Of a stretch of 33,680 nucleotides of DNA, positions 17,003 to 25,520 are shown piece by piece. Under the pieces are notes generated by a model. The model worked only from the letters and a program-made list of their open reading frames with translations, did not search any database and was not told where the DNA came from. The position numbers and the translations under genes were made by a program. Source of the stretch: Verrucomicrobiales bacterium. Its GTDB lineage: Bacteria > Verrucomicrobiota > Verrucomicrobiia > Verrucomicrobiales > DEV007. Numbering within the stretch: position 1 is the first letter of the stretch; each line of letters starts with the position of its first letter. The stretch spans positions 1 to 33,680 of the forward strand of contig JANQVJ010000029.1 of NCBI GenBank assembly GCA_030730365.1, read 5' to 3'.

Positions 17003-17230
17003 ATGAGAGCCGAACTCTTCAGCAGTGAGCAACTGCGACCGTACTCCACCAGTCTCGCCGTGCAGCCCCTCTCGTCCGTCGAAGCACTCGAACAAAAAGG
17101 CCGCCGCAAACGGCTCGTCGTCTTCGACCTGAATGGCACTCTCTGCGAACCCAACGAACCGGTCGATGAGGATCCGGCCATTTTTCTCCTTTCCAAAACG
17201 AGGTCGAAGCGAAATGATCCCCTGACATGA
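17003..17230 (+). pseudogene. Short ORF with a HAD-like motif, probably a truncated gene
   Basis: 75 codons from the ATG at 17003. Residues 32-42 read KRLVVFDLNGTL, which is motif I of haloacid-dehalogenase phosphatases (hhhDxNGT), but the protein ends about 30 residues later and lacks motifs II to IV. The first 20 residues (MRAELFSSEQLRPYSTSLA) recall the opening of GT84/GH94-type glucan synthetase proteins, so this may be a chimera of gene fragments; that resemblance is from memory and weak. Its TGA overlaps the ATG of the next gene by 4 bp, so if it is translated it could act as a leader peptide coupling to the SGNH hydrolase. Confidence 0.3.
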
Positions 17231-18486
17231 CAAAAGCATTTTCTCTCCGCCTGAGGCCCTTCCTGGCAGTCGGCCTTCTAACCCCTCTCATCTCTCTCAC
17301 CCCGTCCGGCATCGCACAGGACGCGCCTATCTCCGCACCCCTCGAGGGCAAGGTCCTTTTCCTCGGAGACTCGATCACCCACGCCGGACACACGATCTCC
17401 ATGATCGAGGCCACCCTCCTCGCGCAAGGTCTCGATCCGGGCAGCTTCGAACTCATCAACCTCGGCCTCCCGAGTGAGGGCGTCACCGGACTCACGGAAC
17501 CCGGTCATCCTTTCCCCCGGCCCAATCTTCACGAGCGTCTCGATCGCGCTCTCGCTGAAGTGAAACCCGACCTCGTCTTCGCCTGCTACGGCATGAATGA
17601 CGGGATCTATCACCCCTTCAGCGAGGAGCGATTCGCCGCCTACAAGGCCGGGATCAATACCCTGATCGAGAAAGTAGCGGCGAGCGGGGCCCCGCTCATT
17701 CTCATGACACCCCCGGCTTTCGACCCCGAACCGCTCCGCACCAAAGGCCAACTGAGACCGGCGGACGCCGCCAAATTCGGCTGGATCGAGATCTACGAGA
17801 ACTATGACAGCGAAGTCATCGCCCCCTATGCCACCTGGATCCTTGAGCAAAAGGATCGCGTCCTCGGGGTGATCGACTTGCGGTCACCCGTCCTCGCTTA
17901 CATGGAAGAAAAGCGGAAGAAAGACCCGCATTTCACCCTCTCGAACGACGGCGTTCATATCAACGAAGAAGGGCATCGGGTCCTCGCCAAAGCCATCCTC
18001 AAAGCGCTCGGAAAAAATCCCGACAGCATTGATACCCTCGACCCCAATGCCCTCGCCAAAGTCCACTCCCGCCAGACCACCCTGCACAACGCCTGGCTCA
18101 CCCATGTCGGGCACCAGCGACCGCAGACAAAAGCAGGGCTCCCGCTCGGGATCGCGCGGCTCGTCGTGGCCTTGCCGGCCTCCGAATCCCCCCGCATTCT
18201 TTTCAACGGAGCGGACCTCGCGGGCTGGCAGGGTGACACCGCCTACTGGAGCGTCACCGACGGCACCATCACCGGACGCAACACCGGGGCGGTCCCCTCG
18301 AGCACCTACCTTTTCACGGAGAAACCCTACCGCCATTTCCGCCTCCTCTTCGAAGTGAAACAGACCGTCTCCCCGGCCCACTCGACAATGCACTCCGCCA
18401 TCGCCGCCCTCGGGGAACGCTTCGAAGACGCCGGGGGAAATGCCTTCGGATTTCGCGGGCCCCTCCTCATGTTTGCGCACGACTGA
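17227..18486 (+). CDS. SGNH/GDSL hydrolase fused to DUF1080, interrupted by an in-frame TGA
   Basis: 419 codons up to a TGA at 18484-18486. It starts with a signal peptide (hydrophobic 11-28, ending SGIAQ). The SGNH esterase domain spans about 40-265: block I FLGDSIT with Ser49, Gly in block II (NLGLPSEGVT), block III YGMNDG, and block V DGVHINEEGH with the Asp-His pair. From about 325 a DUF1080 (beta-jelly-roll, 3-keto-disaccharide-hydrolase-like) domain begins (ILFNGADLAGWQ, then a WSV-DG-I motif) and is cut at FRGPLLMFAHD. The same frame continues after the TGA for 98 sense codons that complete the DUF1080 domain. The SGNH part could still function as a secreted deacetylase/esterase. The stop is probably a Trp (TGG) to TGA change, but readthrough or a sequencing error cannot be excluded. 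Confidence 0.85.
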   Translation: MTKAFSLRLRPFLAVGLLTPLISLTPSGIAQDAPISAPLEGKVLFLGDSITHAGHTISMIEATLLAQGLDPGSFELINLGLPSEGVTGLTEPGHPFPRPNLHERLDRALAEVKPDLVFACYGMNDGIYHPFSEERFAAYKAGINTLIEKVAASGAPLILMTPPAFDPEPLRTKGQLRPADAAKFGWIEIYENYDSEVIAPYATWILEQKDRVLGVIDLRSPVLAYMEEKRKKDPHFTLSNDGVHINEEGHRVLAKAILKALGKNPDSIDTLDPNALAKVHSRQTTLHNAWLTHVGHQRPQTKAGLPLGIARLVVALPASESPRILFNGADLAGWQGDTAYWSVTDGTITGRNTGAVPSSTYLFTEKPYRHFRLLFEVKQTVSPAHSTMHSAIAALGERFEDAGGNAFGFRGPLLMFAHD

Positions 18487-18783
18487 GGGATCTGGGACGC
18501 CTACCGCCGCAACCGCATCGAACCGAAGGGACAAAAAGGGACGCTGAAAATCCCCTCCGAAAAAGTCGGCGACTGGAATCGCATCGAGATTCTCGTGACC
18601 GAAAATCGAATTCGTTTCGTGAACAACGGGGAACTCGTTTTCGATTTCACCGACGAGGCAACGATGCTCCAGCCTTCTCCCATCGGTCTGCAACTCCACA
18701 AAAACGACAAACCGCAGGAGTTCCAGTTCCGCGGTCTCGTCCTCACTGAATCACCGGAGGACCACCTCGTCACCCTGCCCTGA
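18487..18783 (+). pseudogene. Separated C-terminal part of the DUF1080 domain
   Basis: It is in the same frame as the SGNH-DUF1080 gene, directly after the in-frame TGA. It begins GIWDAYRRNRIEPKG, then has GDWNRIEILV, NRIRFVNNGELVFDF and a final IGLQLHKNDKPQEFQFRGL strand pattern, which is the typical ending of DUF1080 proteins. The sequence shows no frameshift or further stop until TGA at 18781, so decay, if any, is recent. It has no start of its own near the junction. Confidence 0.7.
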
Positions 18784-18806
18784 CAGGTTCGGTCTTTGTT
18801 CTTCCT

Positions 18807-19697
18807 CTATTCGGAGAGCACCCGCTTGAGCCACTCCCTCGCCGCTTCGCGTCCCGGCGAGGGACGCAGCAGCCAGCCGTCGTTGTGATTGCGGAAGCCC
18901 GTTTTCAAAAAGGTGAAATCTCCCTGTATTCCAGTGGAGGCAAGATACTCCCGAGTCGCCTCCACTGATCCCTCCTGACAGATGAATTGCGGACGTTCGC
19001 CAAGTCGCTCCAGTCTGAAGAGAGCCTCTACCCGATCCGATCCCGCATAGGGCCACCACTCCCTCACCCCGTCGTAATGGCTGTAGCAGAAAAACCCGCA
19101 CCAGAGCGACGCGATTTCCTCATCATGCAGGCCGATCGCATTGCAGGCGAGGGCCCCTCGCGAAAAGCCGCAGAGGATGACCCGCTCCGCATCTCCCGAA
19201 AAGAGTTCGCAAATCGCCGGCACCGCCCGCTTTGCCAGCGCCACTGTCGCTTCGGGCCGATGGCCTGGGGAATCGCCCCACCACGTGATCGCAAGCCCGT
19301 CGCCCGCCCCGTTTAGAAAAGGCAGACACACCCAGATCGCCCCCGCTCCGCCGGTGAGTCCGTAACCGAGCTGACTCCCTTCCGGCCGTCCCGTGCTGAC
19401 GTCGCCGTATTTGTTCTGATAGTTGCCGTTCCCCGCATACTCGACGATCACTGGAAAGCGTTTTTCCGGCGTCCAGTCCGTCGGCAGATAAAGCACGATC
19501 TCAGGCACCGTTGCCACATCATCAGGCAGCCGGTAAAACACCCGCTTCCCCGCTGCCGGCTCGCCCGCCGTGATCGGCGGGATGACAAGATCGGTAAGCA
19601 CTGTGCTAATGTCAGGATCGGCGGCGGCGGTCATCGAGGGCAAAGCAAGGACGATACCGCAGAGAGCGGAATGCAGCTGAAGAGGGATCGAGCTCAT
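18807..19697 (-). CDS. Secreted alpha/beta-hydrolase-fold protein
   Basis: 296 residues from the ATG at 19697, which precedes a signal peptide (SALCGIVLALPSMTAAA). An in-frame ATG 14 codons upstream is less likely because it adds a basic stretch before the signal peptide. The alpha/beta-hydrolase pattern is visible: FPVIVEYAGNGNY at 81-93 (oxyanion region), ERVILCGFSRGALACNAIGL with nucleophile Ser179, and a possible catalytic His in FRNHNDGW near 271. Cys residues are rather frequent for an exported protein. Such proteins occur in verrucomicrobial and planctomycete genomes near sulfatases and glycan genes, but no substrate can be assigned. It converges with the SGNH-DUF1080 gene with only 23 bp between stops. 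Confidence 0.75.
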   Translation of the reverse strand: MSSIPLQLHSALCGIVLALPSMTAAADPDISTVLTDLVIPPITAGEPAAGKRVFYRLPDDVATVPEIVLYLPTDWTPEKRFPVIVEYAGNGNYQNKYGDVSTGRPEGSQLGYGLTGGAGAIWVCLPFLNGAGDGLAITWWGDSPGHRPEATVALAKRAVPAICELFSGDAERVILCGFSRGALACNAIGLHDEEIASLWCGFFCYSHYDGVREWWPYAGSDRVEALFRLERLGERPQFICQEGSVEATREYLASTGIQGDFTFLKTGFRNHNDGWLLRPSPGREAAREWLKRVLSE

Positions 19698-19796
19698 GGC
19701 GGAAGAGTAGTGGATACGCTTATGGTGTTTCAAGAACAACTCCGGTCATCGACAGTTCAACAAAACGGGTAAAGTGCGAGCCAGACCCGGCTACAA

Positions 19797-19825
19797 TTGA
19801 CAAAGTTAGCCCTCATGGCTAAGTT
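19797..19825 (+). promoter_or_regulatory. Likely promoter/operator of the toxin-antitoxin pair
   Basis: TTGACA (19797-19802) matches the -35 consensus exactly, and a weak -10 (TAAGTT, 19820-19825) follows 17 bp later. An inverted repeat TTAGCC-5 nt-GGCTAA (19806-19822) fills the spacer, as expected for a site where a Phd-type antitoxin would block RNA polymerase. The antitoxin ATG is only 6 bp after the -10, so the transcript may be leaderless. Confidence 0.5.
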
Positions 19826-19831
19826 GAAATC

Positions 19832-20134
19832 ATGCAGGTAACAATCCACGAGGCTAAGACTCAGCTTTCCCGTCTGATTGCAGCCGTGGAACGGGGCGAG
19901 GAAGTCGTTATCGCGCGCCGTGATAAGCCGGTGGCGCGGCTTGTCGCGATGGAGGTCGAGACACCGAAACGGAGGCTGGGATTTCTCTCGCACATTCCCG
20001 TAAAACTCGACGGATTTTTCGATGAGGAGTTCGAGGCGGAAGTCGCGGGAGCCTTCGAAGCCGGTAATCGGAAAGGTCCGACGAAAATTTCCGCCATTCT
20101 CGTTCGGGAAGACGACTTGTCGGAGGAAGGATGA
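19832..20134 (+). CDS. Type II antitoxin, Phd/YefM-like
   Basis: 100 residues. The N-terminal half (MQVTIHEAKTQLSRLIAAVE, then RGEEVVIARRDKPVARLV) is a typical Phd/YefM DNA-binding domain. The acidic C-terminal half (FFDEEFEAEVAGAFE) would wrap around the toxin. It should neutralise the PIN toxin encoded next and repress the operon by binding the inverted repeat upstream. Its stop overlaps the toxin start by 4 bp (ATGA). There is no Shine-Dalgarno sequence, which fits a leaderless start. Confidence 0.9.
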   Translation: MQVTIHEAKTQLSRLIAAVERGEEVVIARRDKPVARLVAMEVETPKRRLGFLSHIPVKLDGFFDEEFEAEVAGAFEAGNRKGPTKISAILVREDDLSEEG

Positions 20135-20529
20135 GCGGGTATCTCCTTGATACAATGGCGGTTCTCTGGATGGGGTTCGAACCGGAAAAGGTCGGACGAA
20201 AGGCCGCCGCCACCATCGGAAAGGAAAACGCACGAATATTCTACTCCGTCGCCAGCCTTTGGGAGATAGGGATCAAGATGGGTAACCGGGGCTACCGCGA
20301 ATTCGTTCTCCCCGACAATTGGGAAGACTTGATTCCAACCGGTCTGGCCGGGCAGGGCATCACCGAGCTGCCCATCCTTCCGGCCCACTGCCGGCGCATT
20401 CAGGATCTTCCGCCATTCCACAAGGACCCCTTCGACCGCATCCTCATCGCCAAAGCACTCGACTCCGGCCTTACGGTGATCGGCTCCGATTCGCAGTTCG
20501 ACGCCTACGGCGTGAGCCGGATCTGGTAA
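20131..20529 (+). CDS. Type II toxin, VapC-like PIN-domain ribonuclease
   Basis: 132 residues, a normal size for a single PIN domain. The Mg2+-binding acidic residues are all present: Asp7 in YLLDTMAVLW, Glu45 in ASLWEIGIK, Asp in HKDPFDRILIAKAL near 98-101, and Asp in VIGSDSQFDAYGV near 118. These proteins cut RNA, often tRNA or rRNA, when freed from the antitoxin. It is translationally coupled to the Phd-like antitoxin. The subclass resembles the Sll0205-type PIN proteins usually paired with Phd antitoxins. Confidence 0.92.
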   Translation: MSGYLLDTMAVLWMGFEPEKVGRKAAATIGKENARIFYSVASLWEIGIKMGNRGYREFVLPDNWEDLIPTGLAGQGITELPILPAHCRRIQDLPPFHKDPFDRILIAKALDSGLTVIGSDSQFDAYGVSRIW

Positions 20530-20667
20530 CCGGCGCCGAGCCTGTCGAGCCGAATTTCGATCGAAAGAAAGCCATCCTAATGGTGACTTCCACGTCGCCT
20601 CCACATCGGTCCGGCCAGAGAAACGGGGGGACGCTCGCGGTCCCGGGAACAACCCACCTCCTAACTC

Positions 20668-23007
20668 CTAAAACTTCACCCTCCCCAGTCTCAGCGCATT
20701 CGTAATCACGGAGACCGAGCTCAGGCTCATCGCGACGCCGGCGAGGATGGGGCTAAGGAGGAGGCCAAAGAACGGATAGAGCAGCCCCGCCGCGATCGGG
20801 ATGCCGAGTCCGTTGTAGAGGAAGGCAAAGACGAGATTCTGCCGGATGTTGCGCAGGGTCGCGCGGCTGAGATGAATGGCGTGGGCAATGGCGCGGAGGT
20901 CGCCTTTGACGAGAGTGACGCCGGCGCTCTGCATCGCGACGTCGGTTCCTGTGCCCATGGCGATGCCGACATCGGCAGCGGCGAGGGCGGGCGCGTCATT
21001 GATGCCGTCACCGGCCATCGCCACCACTTCGCCGAGCCCGTGGAGCCTCCGCACTTCGGCGATTTTGTCGGCGGGGGTGACACCGGCTTTAAAATCCGTG
21101 AGCCCGAGCACTTTTGCGACCGCCCCCGCCGTCCGCTCATGATCGCCCGTGAGCATGATCACTTTCACCCCGAGTTCGTTGAGATCTCTCAGCGCCTCGG
21201 CCGTGGTGGTTTTGACAGGGTCCGCCACGGTCAGCAGTCCCGCCGCGGCGCCGTCCAGCGCGATGAAGAGGGCCGTCTCGCCGAGGGCCTGGCGCTCCTC
21301 CGCGTCGGACTCGAGCGCGTCGATGCCGCTTACTCCCTCCTCGCGCAAAAAGTCGCTTTTCCCGATGACGACGAGGCGCCCATCGACCCTACCAGAAACA
21401 CCGCCGCCGGTGCTCGAAGCAAATTCCGCAACCGGGAGCAGGGTGAGGCCTTTTTCCTCCGATCCGCGAACCACGGCCGCCGCGAGCGGATGTTCGCTCG
21501 ATTGCTCGAGCGACGCGGCGAGTTGGAGGAGTTTATCCGGCGTCGTTTCCCCGACCGGCAGGACGAGGGAAAAGCGCGGGCGGCCCTCGGTGAGCGTGCC
21601 TGTTTTATCGACGAGCAAAGTCGTGACCTTTTCGAGACGCTCGAGGGCGGCGGCGTCTTTCACGAGGATGCCCTCGCGTGCGCCGCGTCCGACTCCGACC
21701 ATGATGGACATCGGCGTGGCGAGTCCGAGGGCACAGGGACAGGCGATGATGAGCACCGCTACCGCATTGACGATGGCAAAGGCGAGACGGGGCTCGGGCC
21801 CGAGCCACCACCAGAGGCCGAAAGTGAGCACCGCGATGATCAGCACCGTCGGGACAAAATACGAGGCGACTTTATCCGCCAATCCCTGGATGGGCGCACG
21901 ACTGCGCTGCGCCTGCGCCACCATCGCGACGATCTGCGAGAGCAGGGTCTCGTCGCCGACGCGCTGCGCCTCCATCACAAATCCGCCCGTGCCGTTGACC
22001 GTGCCTCCCGAGACCGCATCGCCGGGCGACTTTGCCACGGGCATGGACTCGCCCGTGAGCATGGACTCATCGATCGGAGAAGAGCCCTCGATGATGATCC
22101 CGTCGACGGGGATCTTGTCCCCCGGTCTGACGCGCAGTCTATCGCCGACGACGACATCGGAGAGCGGCACCTCTTCGTCGCCAGTATCCGTGACCCGGCG
22201 CGCCGTCGGCGGGGCGAGATCGAGGAGCGCCCGGATCGCGCTGCCCGTTCGGCTGCGCGCGCGCGCCTCGAGCCACTGCCCGACGAGGACGAGGACGATG
22301 ATGACCGCCGCCGCTTCGAAATAGAGTCCCACGCCCCCGTGTGTCCGCATCGAGGCGGGGAAAAGGCCGGGGAAGAAAAAAGCGACGAGGCTGTAGAGAT
22401 AGGCGGCCCCCACCCCGATGCTGATGAGCGTCCACATGTTCCAATGGCCGGTGCGCAGCGAGACCCAGCCGCGACGGAAGAAAGGAGCACCCGCCCACAG
22501 CACCACGGGAGTGCTCAGGACCGCCTGAATCCACCGCGAGACTTCACCATTGATCCAGTGGTCGTGACCGAGTCCCGTAAAGAGGTGCGCCATCGCGAGG
22601 ACAAAGACCGGGAGCGTGAGGATCCCCGCGATGAAGAGACGGCGACGCTGGTCGTTCGCCTCGTGATCTTCCTCCCCATCGCCCTCGCCGGGCGATCGCA
22701 CCGGCTCGAGGGCCATCCCGCATTTGGGGCAATCTCCGGGTTGATCCGAGACGACTTCGGGATGCATCGGACAGGTGTAGGTGACGCTCACGGGAGCTTT
22801 CCACGAAGGATTGCGCTCCAGCGCCATGCCGCACTTCGGACAGTCTCCGGGTTTGTCCGATTCGACTCCGCGACACATCGGGCAAAAGTATTTCGCCTCT
22901 GAGGACGCCTTGACGACTTCGTCCGACCCGTGCCCGTGACAACACGAACCCGCTTTCACTGGTTCGGGCTCGGGTTCCGGGGCGGGGTCTTGGCAACAGT
23001 TGCTCAT
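20668..23007 (-). CDS. copA: Cu(I)-type P1B ATPase (heavy-metal exporter) with two Cys-rich N-terminal modules
   Basis: 779 residues. It probably pumps Cu+ (or Ag+) out of the cytoplasm using ATP. The N-terminus has a Cys/His-rich tip (CC, then CCHGHG) and two copies of the heavy-metal-binding module (YFCPMCRGV...[11 protein letters not shown] at 40-63 and YTCPMHPEV...[12 protein letters not shown] at 75-99) instead of the HMA domains of classical CopA. The core has TGES near 320, the metal-site CPC in [13 protein letters not shown] near 427, DKTGTLTEG phosphorylation near 466, [10 protein letters not shown] near 510, and [10 protein letters not shown] near 665. The last membrane helices carry [11 protein letters not shown] (YN) and MSLSSVSV (MxxSS), the Cu+ signature. 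No copper regulator is adjacent in the window. Confidence 0.95.
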   Translation of the reverse strand: MSNCCQDPAPEPEPEPVKAGSCCHGHGSDEVVKASSEAKYFCPMCRGVESDKPGDCPKCGMALERNPSWKAPVSVTYTCPMHPEVVSDQPGDCPKCGMALEPVRSPGEGDGEEDHEANDQRRRLFIAGILTLPVFVLAMAHLFTGLGHDHWINGEVSRWIQAVLSTPVVLWAGAPFFRRGWVSLRTGHWNMWTLISIGVGAAYLYSLVAFFFPGLFPASMRTHGGVGLYFEAAAVIIVLVLVGQWLEARARSRTGSAIRALLDLAPPTARRVTDTGDEEVPLSDVVVGDRLRVRPGDKIPVDGIIIEGSSPIDESMLTGESMPVAKSPGDAVSGGTVNGTGGFVMEAQRVGDETLLSQIVAMVAQAQRSRAPIQGLADKVASYFVPTVLIIAVLTFGLWWWLGPEPRLAFAIVNAVAVLIIACPCALGLATPMSIMVGVGRGAREGILVKDAAALERLEKVTTLLVDKTGTLTEGRPRFSLVLPVGETTPDKLLQLAASLEQSSEHPLAAAVVRGSEEKGLTLLPVAEFASSTGGGVSGRVDGRLVVIGKSDFLREEGVSGIDALESDAEERQALGETALFIALDGAAAGLLTVADPVKTTTAEALRDLNELGVKVIMLTGDHERTAGAVAKVLGLTDFKAGVTPADKIAEVRRLHGLGEVVAMAGDGINDAPALAAADVGIAMGTGTDVAMQSAGVTLVKGDLRAIAHAIHLSRATLRNIRQNLVFAFLYNGLGIPIAAGLLYPFFGLLLSPILAGVAMSLSSVSVITNALRLGRVKF

Positions 23008-23262
23008 ATTGAAAAAGGAGAGGGCGGTTCACCTTACGGCAGGAAAGAGCGGGATACCAATGGGGGAAAACCCTCCCGGACAGAAGTTCTCCGGCAGGGT
23101 CGCCGGCCTGTTTTCCCGGAACTGGATTACTTCAGCTTCGAGAGAGGAGTTCAAGAGAAGAAGCGGCGAGGGCTCCGAGACCGAGGGAGAGAAAGGAGCG
23201 TCGATGAGCCATTCCAATCGACCATGAGAAGCGGGCGCGTTTCCCGCCAGCCCGTTAGGTGC
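23008..23262. other. Intergenic region between the photolyase and ATPase genes
   Basis: I see no convincing gene. A GC hairpin (GCGGG, 7-nt loop, CCCGC; 23231-23247) lies 16 bp after the photolyase stop and could help end that transcript, but no T-run follows. The ATPase promoter should lie in this gap; no clear consensus boxes or CueR-type dyad were recognised. Confidence 0.3.
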
Positions 23263-24759
23263 TTAGTGCCTGCAGTCGAGAAAGCCGGCGGCGTTGCGGA
23301 GATGAGTCTCACGCTTCGCCGCGTCCATCTTTTCCCAGGTCTTTGCCATCATGCTGAGGCGATACTGGCCTTTGAAAAAATCGTGATGACGATCGATGAA
23401 ACTCCAGAAGAGCCCGTCCCAGATCTCACCCCAGGGACCGGTGCGGTAGTCGGACATCTTTTTGAGGTAGTTCGATCCGGAAAAGTAGGGTTTCGTTGTG
23501 AAAATCCCGCCGTCGGCGAACTGGCTCATGCCGTAGACATTCGGCACCATGACCCAGTCGTAGGCATCGATGAAAAGTTCCATGAACCAGTCGTTAACCC
23601 GATGCGGATCATACTGACAAAGCATCATAAAATTACCCAGCACCATGAGCCGCTCGATGTGATGGGCATAGCCCGTCTCGAGGATGCGGCCGATGACGAG
23701 ATCGATGGGCTCGACTCCGGTCGTCGCGTTCCAGAAGCTGTCGGGGAGTTCGCGGCGATGATCGAAGAAATTCCCGTTCCGCATCTCGACTCCGTGGCGA
23801 CGATACATTTGATAAATGAACTCGCGCCACCCGATGATCTGCCGGATGAATCCCTCGAGCGAACCGAGCGGCACCGCGTGAGCCGCCGCGTAGGCAAGGG
23901 CGCGCTCGACGACCTCCTTCGGAGTGATCAGGCCGATGTTCAGCGCGGGAGTGAGAAGGCTGTGAAAGAGAACTCGCTCGCGACAGGAGAGTGCGTCCTC
24001 GTAAGGTCCGAACTCGGCAAACCGCTCCGCGAAAAAGGCATCGAGCCAGTCGCTCGCATCCTCGTGCGTGACGGCGTAGGAGAATCCTGCGACTTTGCCC
24101 GGATAATCGGAAAAACGTTCCGCCACGTAGGCGAGCGCCTCATCAACCTCGCCCCGGCGAGGAGCGGTGGGCGACGGCGGCACGGCCAGACCCTTCTTCG
24201 GCATGGGCTTGCGATTGTCCTCATCATAGCTCCAGCTCCCTCCTTCGGGTCCACCGTCGACGTTGAGGAGGATGCCCATACGCTTGCGCTGTGCCTCGTA
24301 GAAGGCGGCCATGAAAGGCTTTTTGCGCGAATCGAAGTGCTTATCAGCCCAGTCCTGCGGGGTGAGAAAGAGCGGTGAATCCGTGATCGAGAGACGCACT
24401 CCGCTCTCCTCGCAGAAACGCCGGAGCCGCTTTTCGAGGAGAAAGTCGGTCGGATCCGCGGTCACGATTTCGTCGAAGGACCCGTTCTTGTGGAGTTTTG
24501 TTAGGATTTTTCCTGTTGTCCTCTCCCGGTCGTAATCGAGATAAGTCACCTCGTGCCCGAGCTCTTCGAGACGCCGCTGAAAGGCCTTCATCGAAGCGCG
24601 GTGGAGGACGATCTTCTGCTGATGGAATCGTCCCGGTGAGGCGTGGGGATCGCCGAAGAAAAGGGTGTCCTCGATCAGGAAGACGGGACGTCCCCCCGCG
24701 ATGGCCGGATGATTCGCGAAGAGCTGATGCGGAAAGACGAGAGTGATCGATCCGGGCAT
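23263..24759 (-). CDS. Cryptochrome/photolyase-related protein (DPRP/PhrB-type) lacking the Fe-S cysteines
   Basis: 498 residues, a usual length for this family. The N-terminal domain (about 1-130, ITLVFPHQLFANHPA, LHRASMKAFQRRLEELGHEV) is the photolyase-related Rossmann domain. The C-terminal FAD-binding part has IRQIIGWREFIYQMY near 305, GYAHHIERLMVLGNFMMLCQ near 370, and VMVPNVYGMSQFADGG then TKPYFSGSNYLKKMSDY near 400-440. Members repair UV photoproducts or act as blue-light sensors. In Fe-S bacterial photolyases such as PhrB, a cysteine cluster follows MSDY; here that stretch is replaced by RTGPWGEIWDGLFW, so the Fe-S site is absent. It starts 3 bp after the SDR stop (TGA-GCG-ATG), showing an operon. 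Confidence 0.92.
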   Translation of the reverse strand: MPGSITLVFPHQLFANHPAIAGGRPVFLIEDTLFFGDPHASPGRFHQQKIVLHRASMKAFQRRLEELGHEVTYLDYDRERTTGKILTKLHKNGSFDEIVTADPTDFLLEKRLRRFCEESGVRLSITDSPLFLTPQDWADKHFDSRKKPFMAAFYEAQRKRMGILLNVDGGPEGGSWSYDEDNRKPMPKKGLAVPPSPTAPRRGEVDEALAYVAERFSDYPGKVAGFSYAVTHEDASDWLDAFFAERFAEFGPYEDALSCRERVLFHSLLTPALNIGLITPKEVVERALAYAAAHAVPLGSLEGFIRQIIGWREFIYQMYRRHGVEMRNGNFFDHRRELPDSFWNATTGVEPIDLVIGRILETGYAHHIERLMVLGNFMMLCQYDPHRVNDWFMELFIDAYDWVMVPNVYGMSQFADGGIFTTKPYFSGSNYLKKMSDYRTGPWGEIWDGLFWSFIDRHHDFFKGQYRLSMMAKTWEKMDAAKRETHLRNAAGFLDCRH

Positions 24760-24762
24760 CGC

Positions 24763-25464
24763 TCAGAGCATTTTCAAAGTGGAGATGCCGCCATCGATTT
24801 TCATGACCTGCCCGGTCATGAAGCCGGATTCGGATCCGAGGAGAAAAGCGGCCGCCTGCGCGACCTCGGAGGCATCGCCGATGCGCTTGAGGGGATGCCG
24901 GTCGGCCGAGGCCTTGCGTTTTTCATCAGTGCTGAGGAGATTGCCGGCGAGAGGTGTGTCTGTCAGGGAGAGGGCGAGGCAGTTCACGCGAATGCCGGGA
25001 GAGAACTCGGCCGCGAGGGTGCGGGCCAGTCCCTCGAGCGCCCCTTTGGCCGAGGCGATTCCGGCGTGGTAGGGCAATCCGGTGCCGACGGCGACCGTGG
25101 AAAAAAGCACGATGGAGGCCGCCCCTGATTTTTTCAGAGACGGCAGGGCGAGGCGGATCGCGCGGACTGCGCCGAGGAAATTGACCTCGAGTTCAGCCTG
25201 AAAATCATCGTCGGTGAGGCGCTGAAAAGGTTTTAGCTGAATCGTGCCGGGACAGTAAACGAGCCCGTCGAGCGACGCGGGAAGCGCGAGGGTCGCATCG
25301 CGATCGGTCACGTCGTAGGCCTGGTGCGAGACCTGCGGGATCTCCGCGAGCCCCCCCTCGCTGCGAGAGGCAGCGATGACGCGGTCCCCGCGCTGCACGA
25401 GCAAACGCGCGATCTCCAGTCCGATTCCCGAATTGCCGCCGATAAGTAGTATGTCACGATCCAT
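24763..25464 (-). CDS. SDR-family protein lacking the catalytic tyrosine
   Basis: 233 residues from the ATG at 25464; a longer frame from 25518 adds a non-conserved stretch. The Rossmann part is normal: ILLIGGNSGIGLEIARLL near 4-21 (G-x-x-x-G-x-G), ASRSE, an acidic DVTD, and a C-terminal GFMTGQVMKIDGG strand. The NNAG motif is replaced by CPGT, and the expected Y-x-x-x-K reads I-A-S-A-K (GIASAKGALEGLARTLAAEF), so Lys is kept but Tyr is Ile. A redox role by the usual mechanism is therefore doubtful. The gene is the first of a two-gene operon with the photolyase-like gene, so a link to light or UV response is possible but not shown. Confidence 0.87.
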   Translation of the reverse strand: MDRDILLIGGNSGIGLEIARLLVQRGDRVIAASRSEGGLAEIPQVSHQAYDVTDRDATLALPASLDGLVYCPGTIQLKPFQRLTDDDFQAELEVNFLGAVRAIRLALPSLKKSGAASIVLFSTVAVGTGLPYHAGIASAKGALEGLARTLAAEFSPGIRVNCLALSLTDTPLAGNLLSTDEKRKASADRHPLKRIGDASEVAQAAAFLLGSESGFMTGQVMKIDGGISTLKML

Positions 25465-25520
25465 TTCCGCAGGATACGGCGGAGGATGAGATTCGGAGGC
25501 GTTGCCAGTTCTTCTCATTC

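Noticed and set aside
20555..20566. 12-bp palindrome TTTCGATCGAAA between vapC and the ATPase gene
   Set aside because: AT/GC-balanced and without a loop or T-run; probably chance, with no gene start nearby to regulate.
20872..22902. Plus-strand frame of 676 codons
   Set aside because: Antisense to the copper ATPase; Arg/Asp/Glu/His-rich translation typical of a shadow frame.
22930..24378. Plus-strand frame of 482 codons
   Set aside because: Antisense to the photolyase gene; no recognisable domains.
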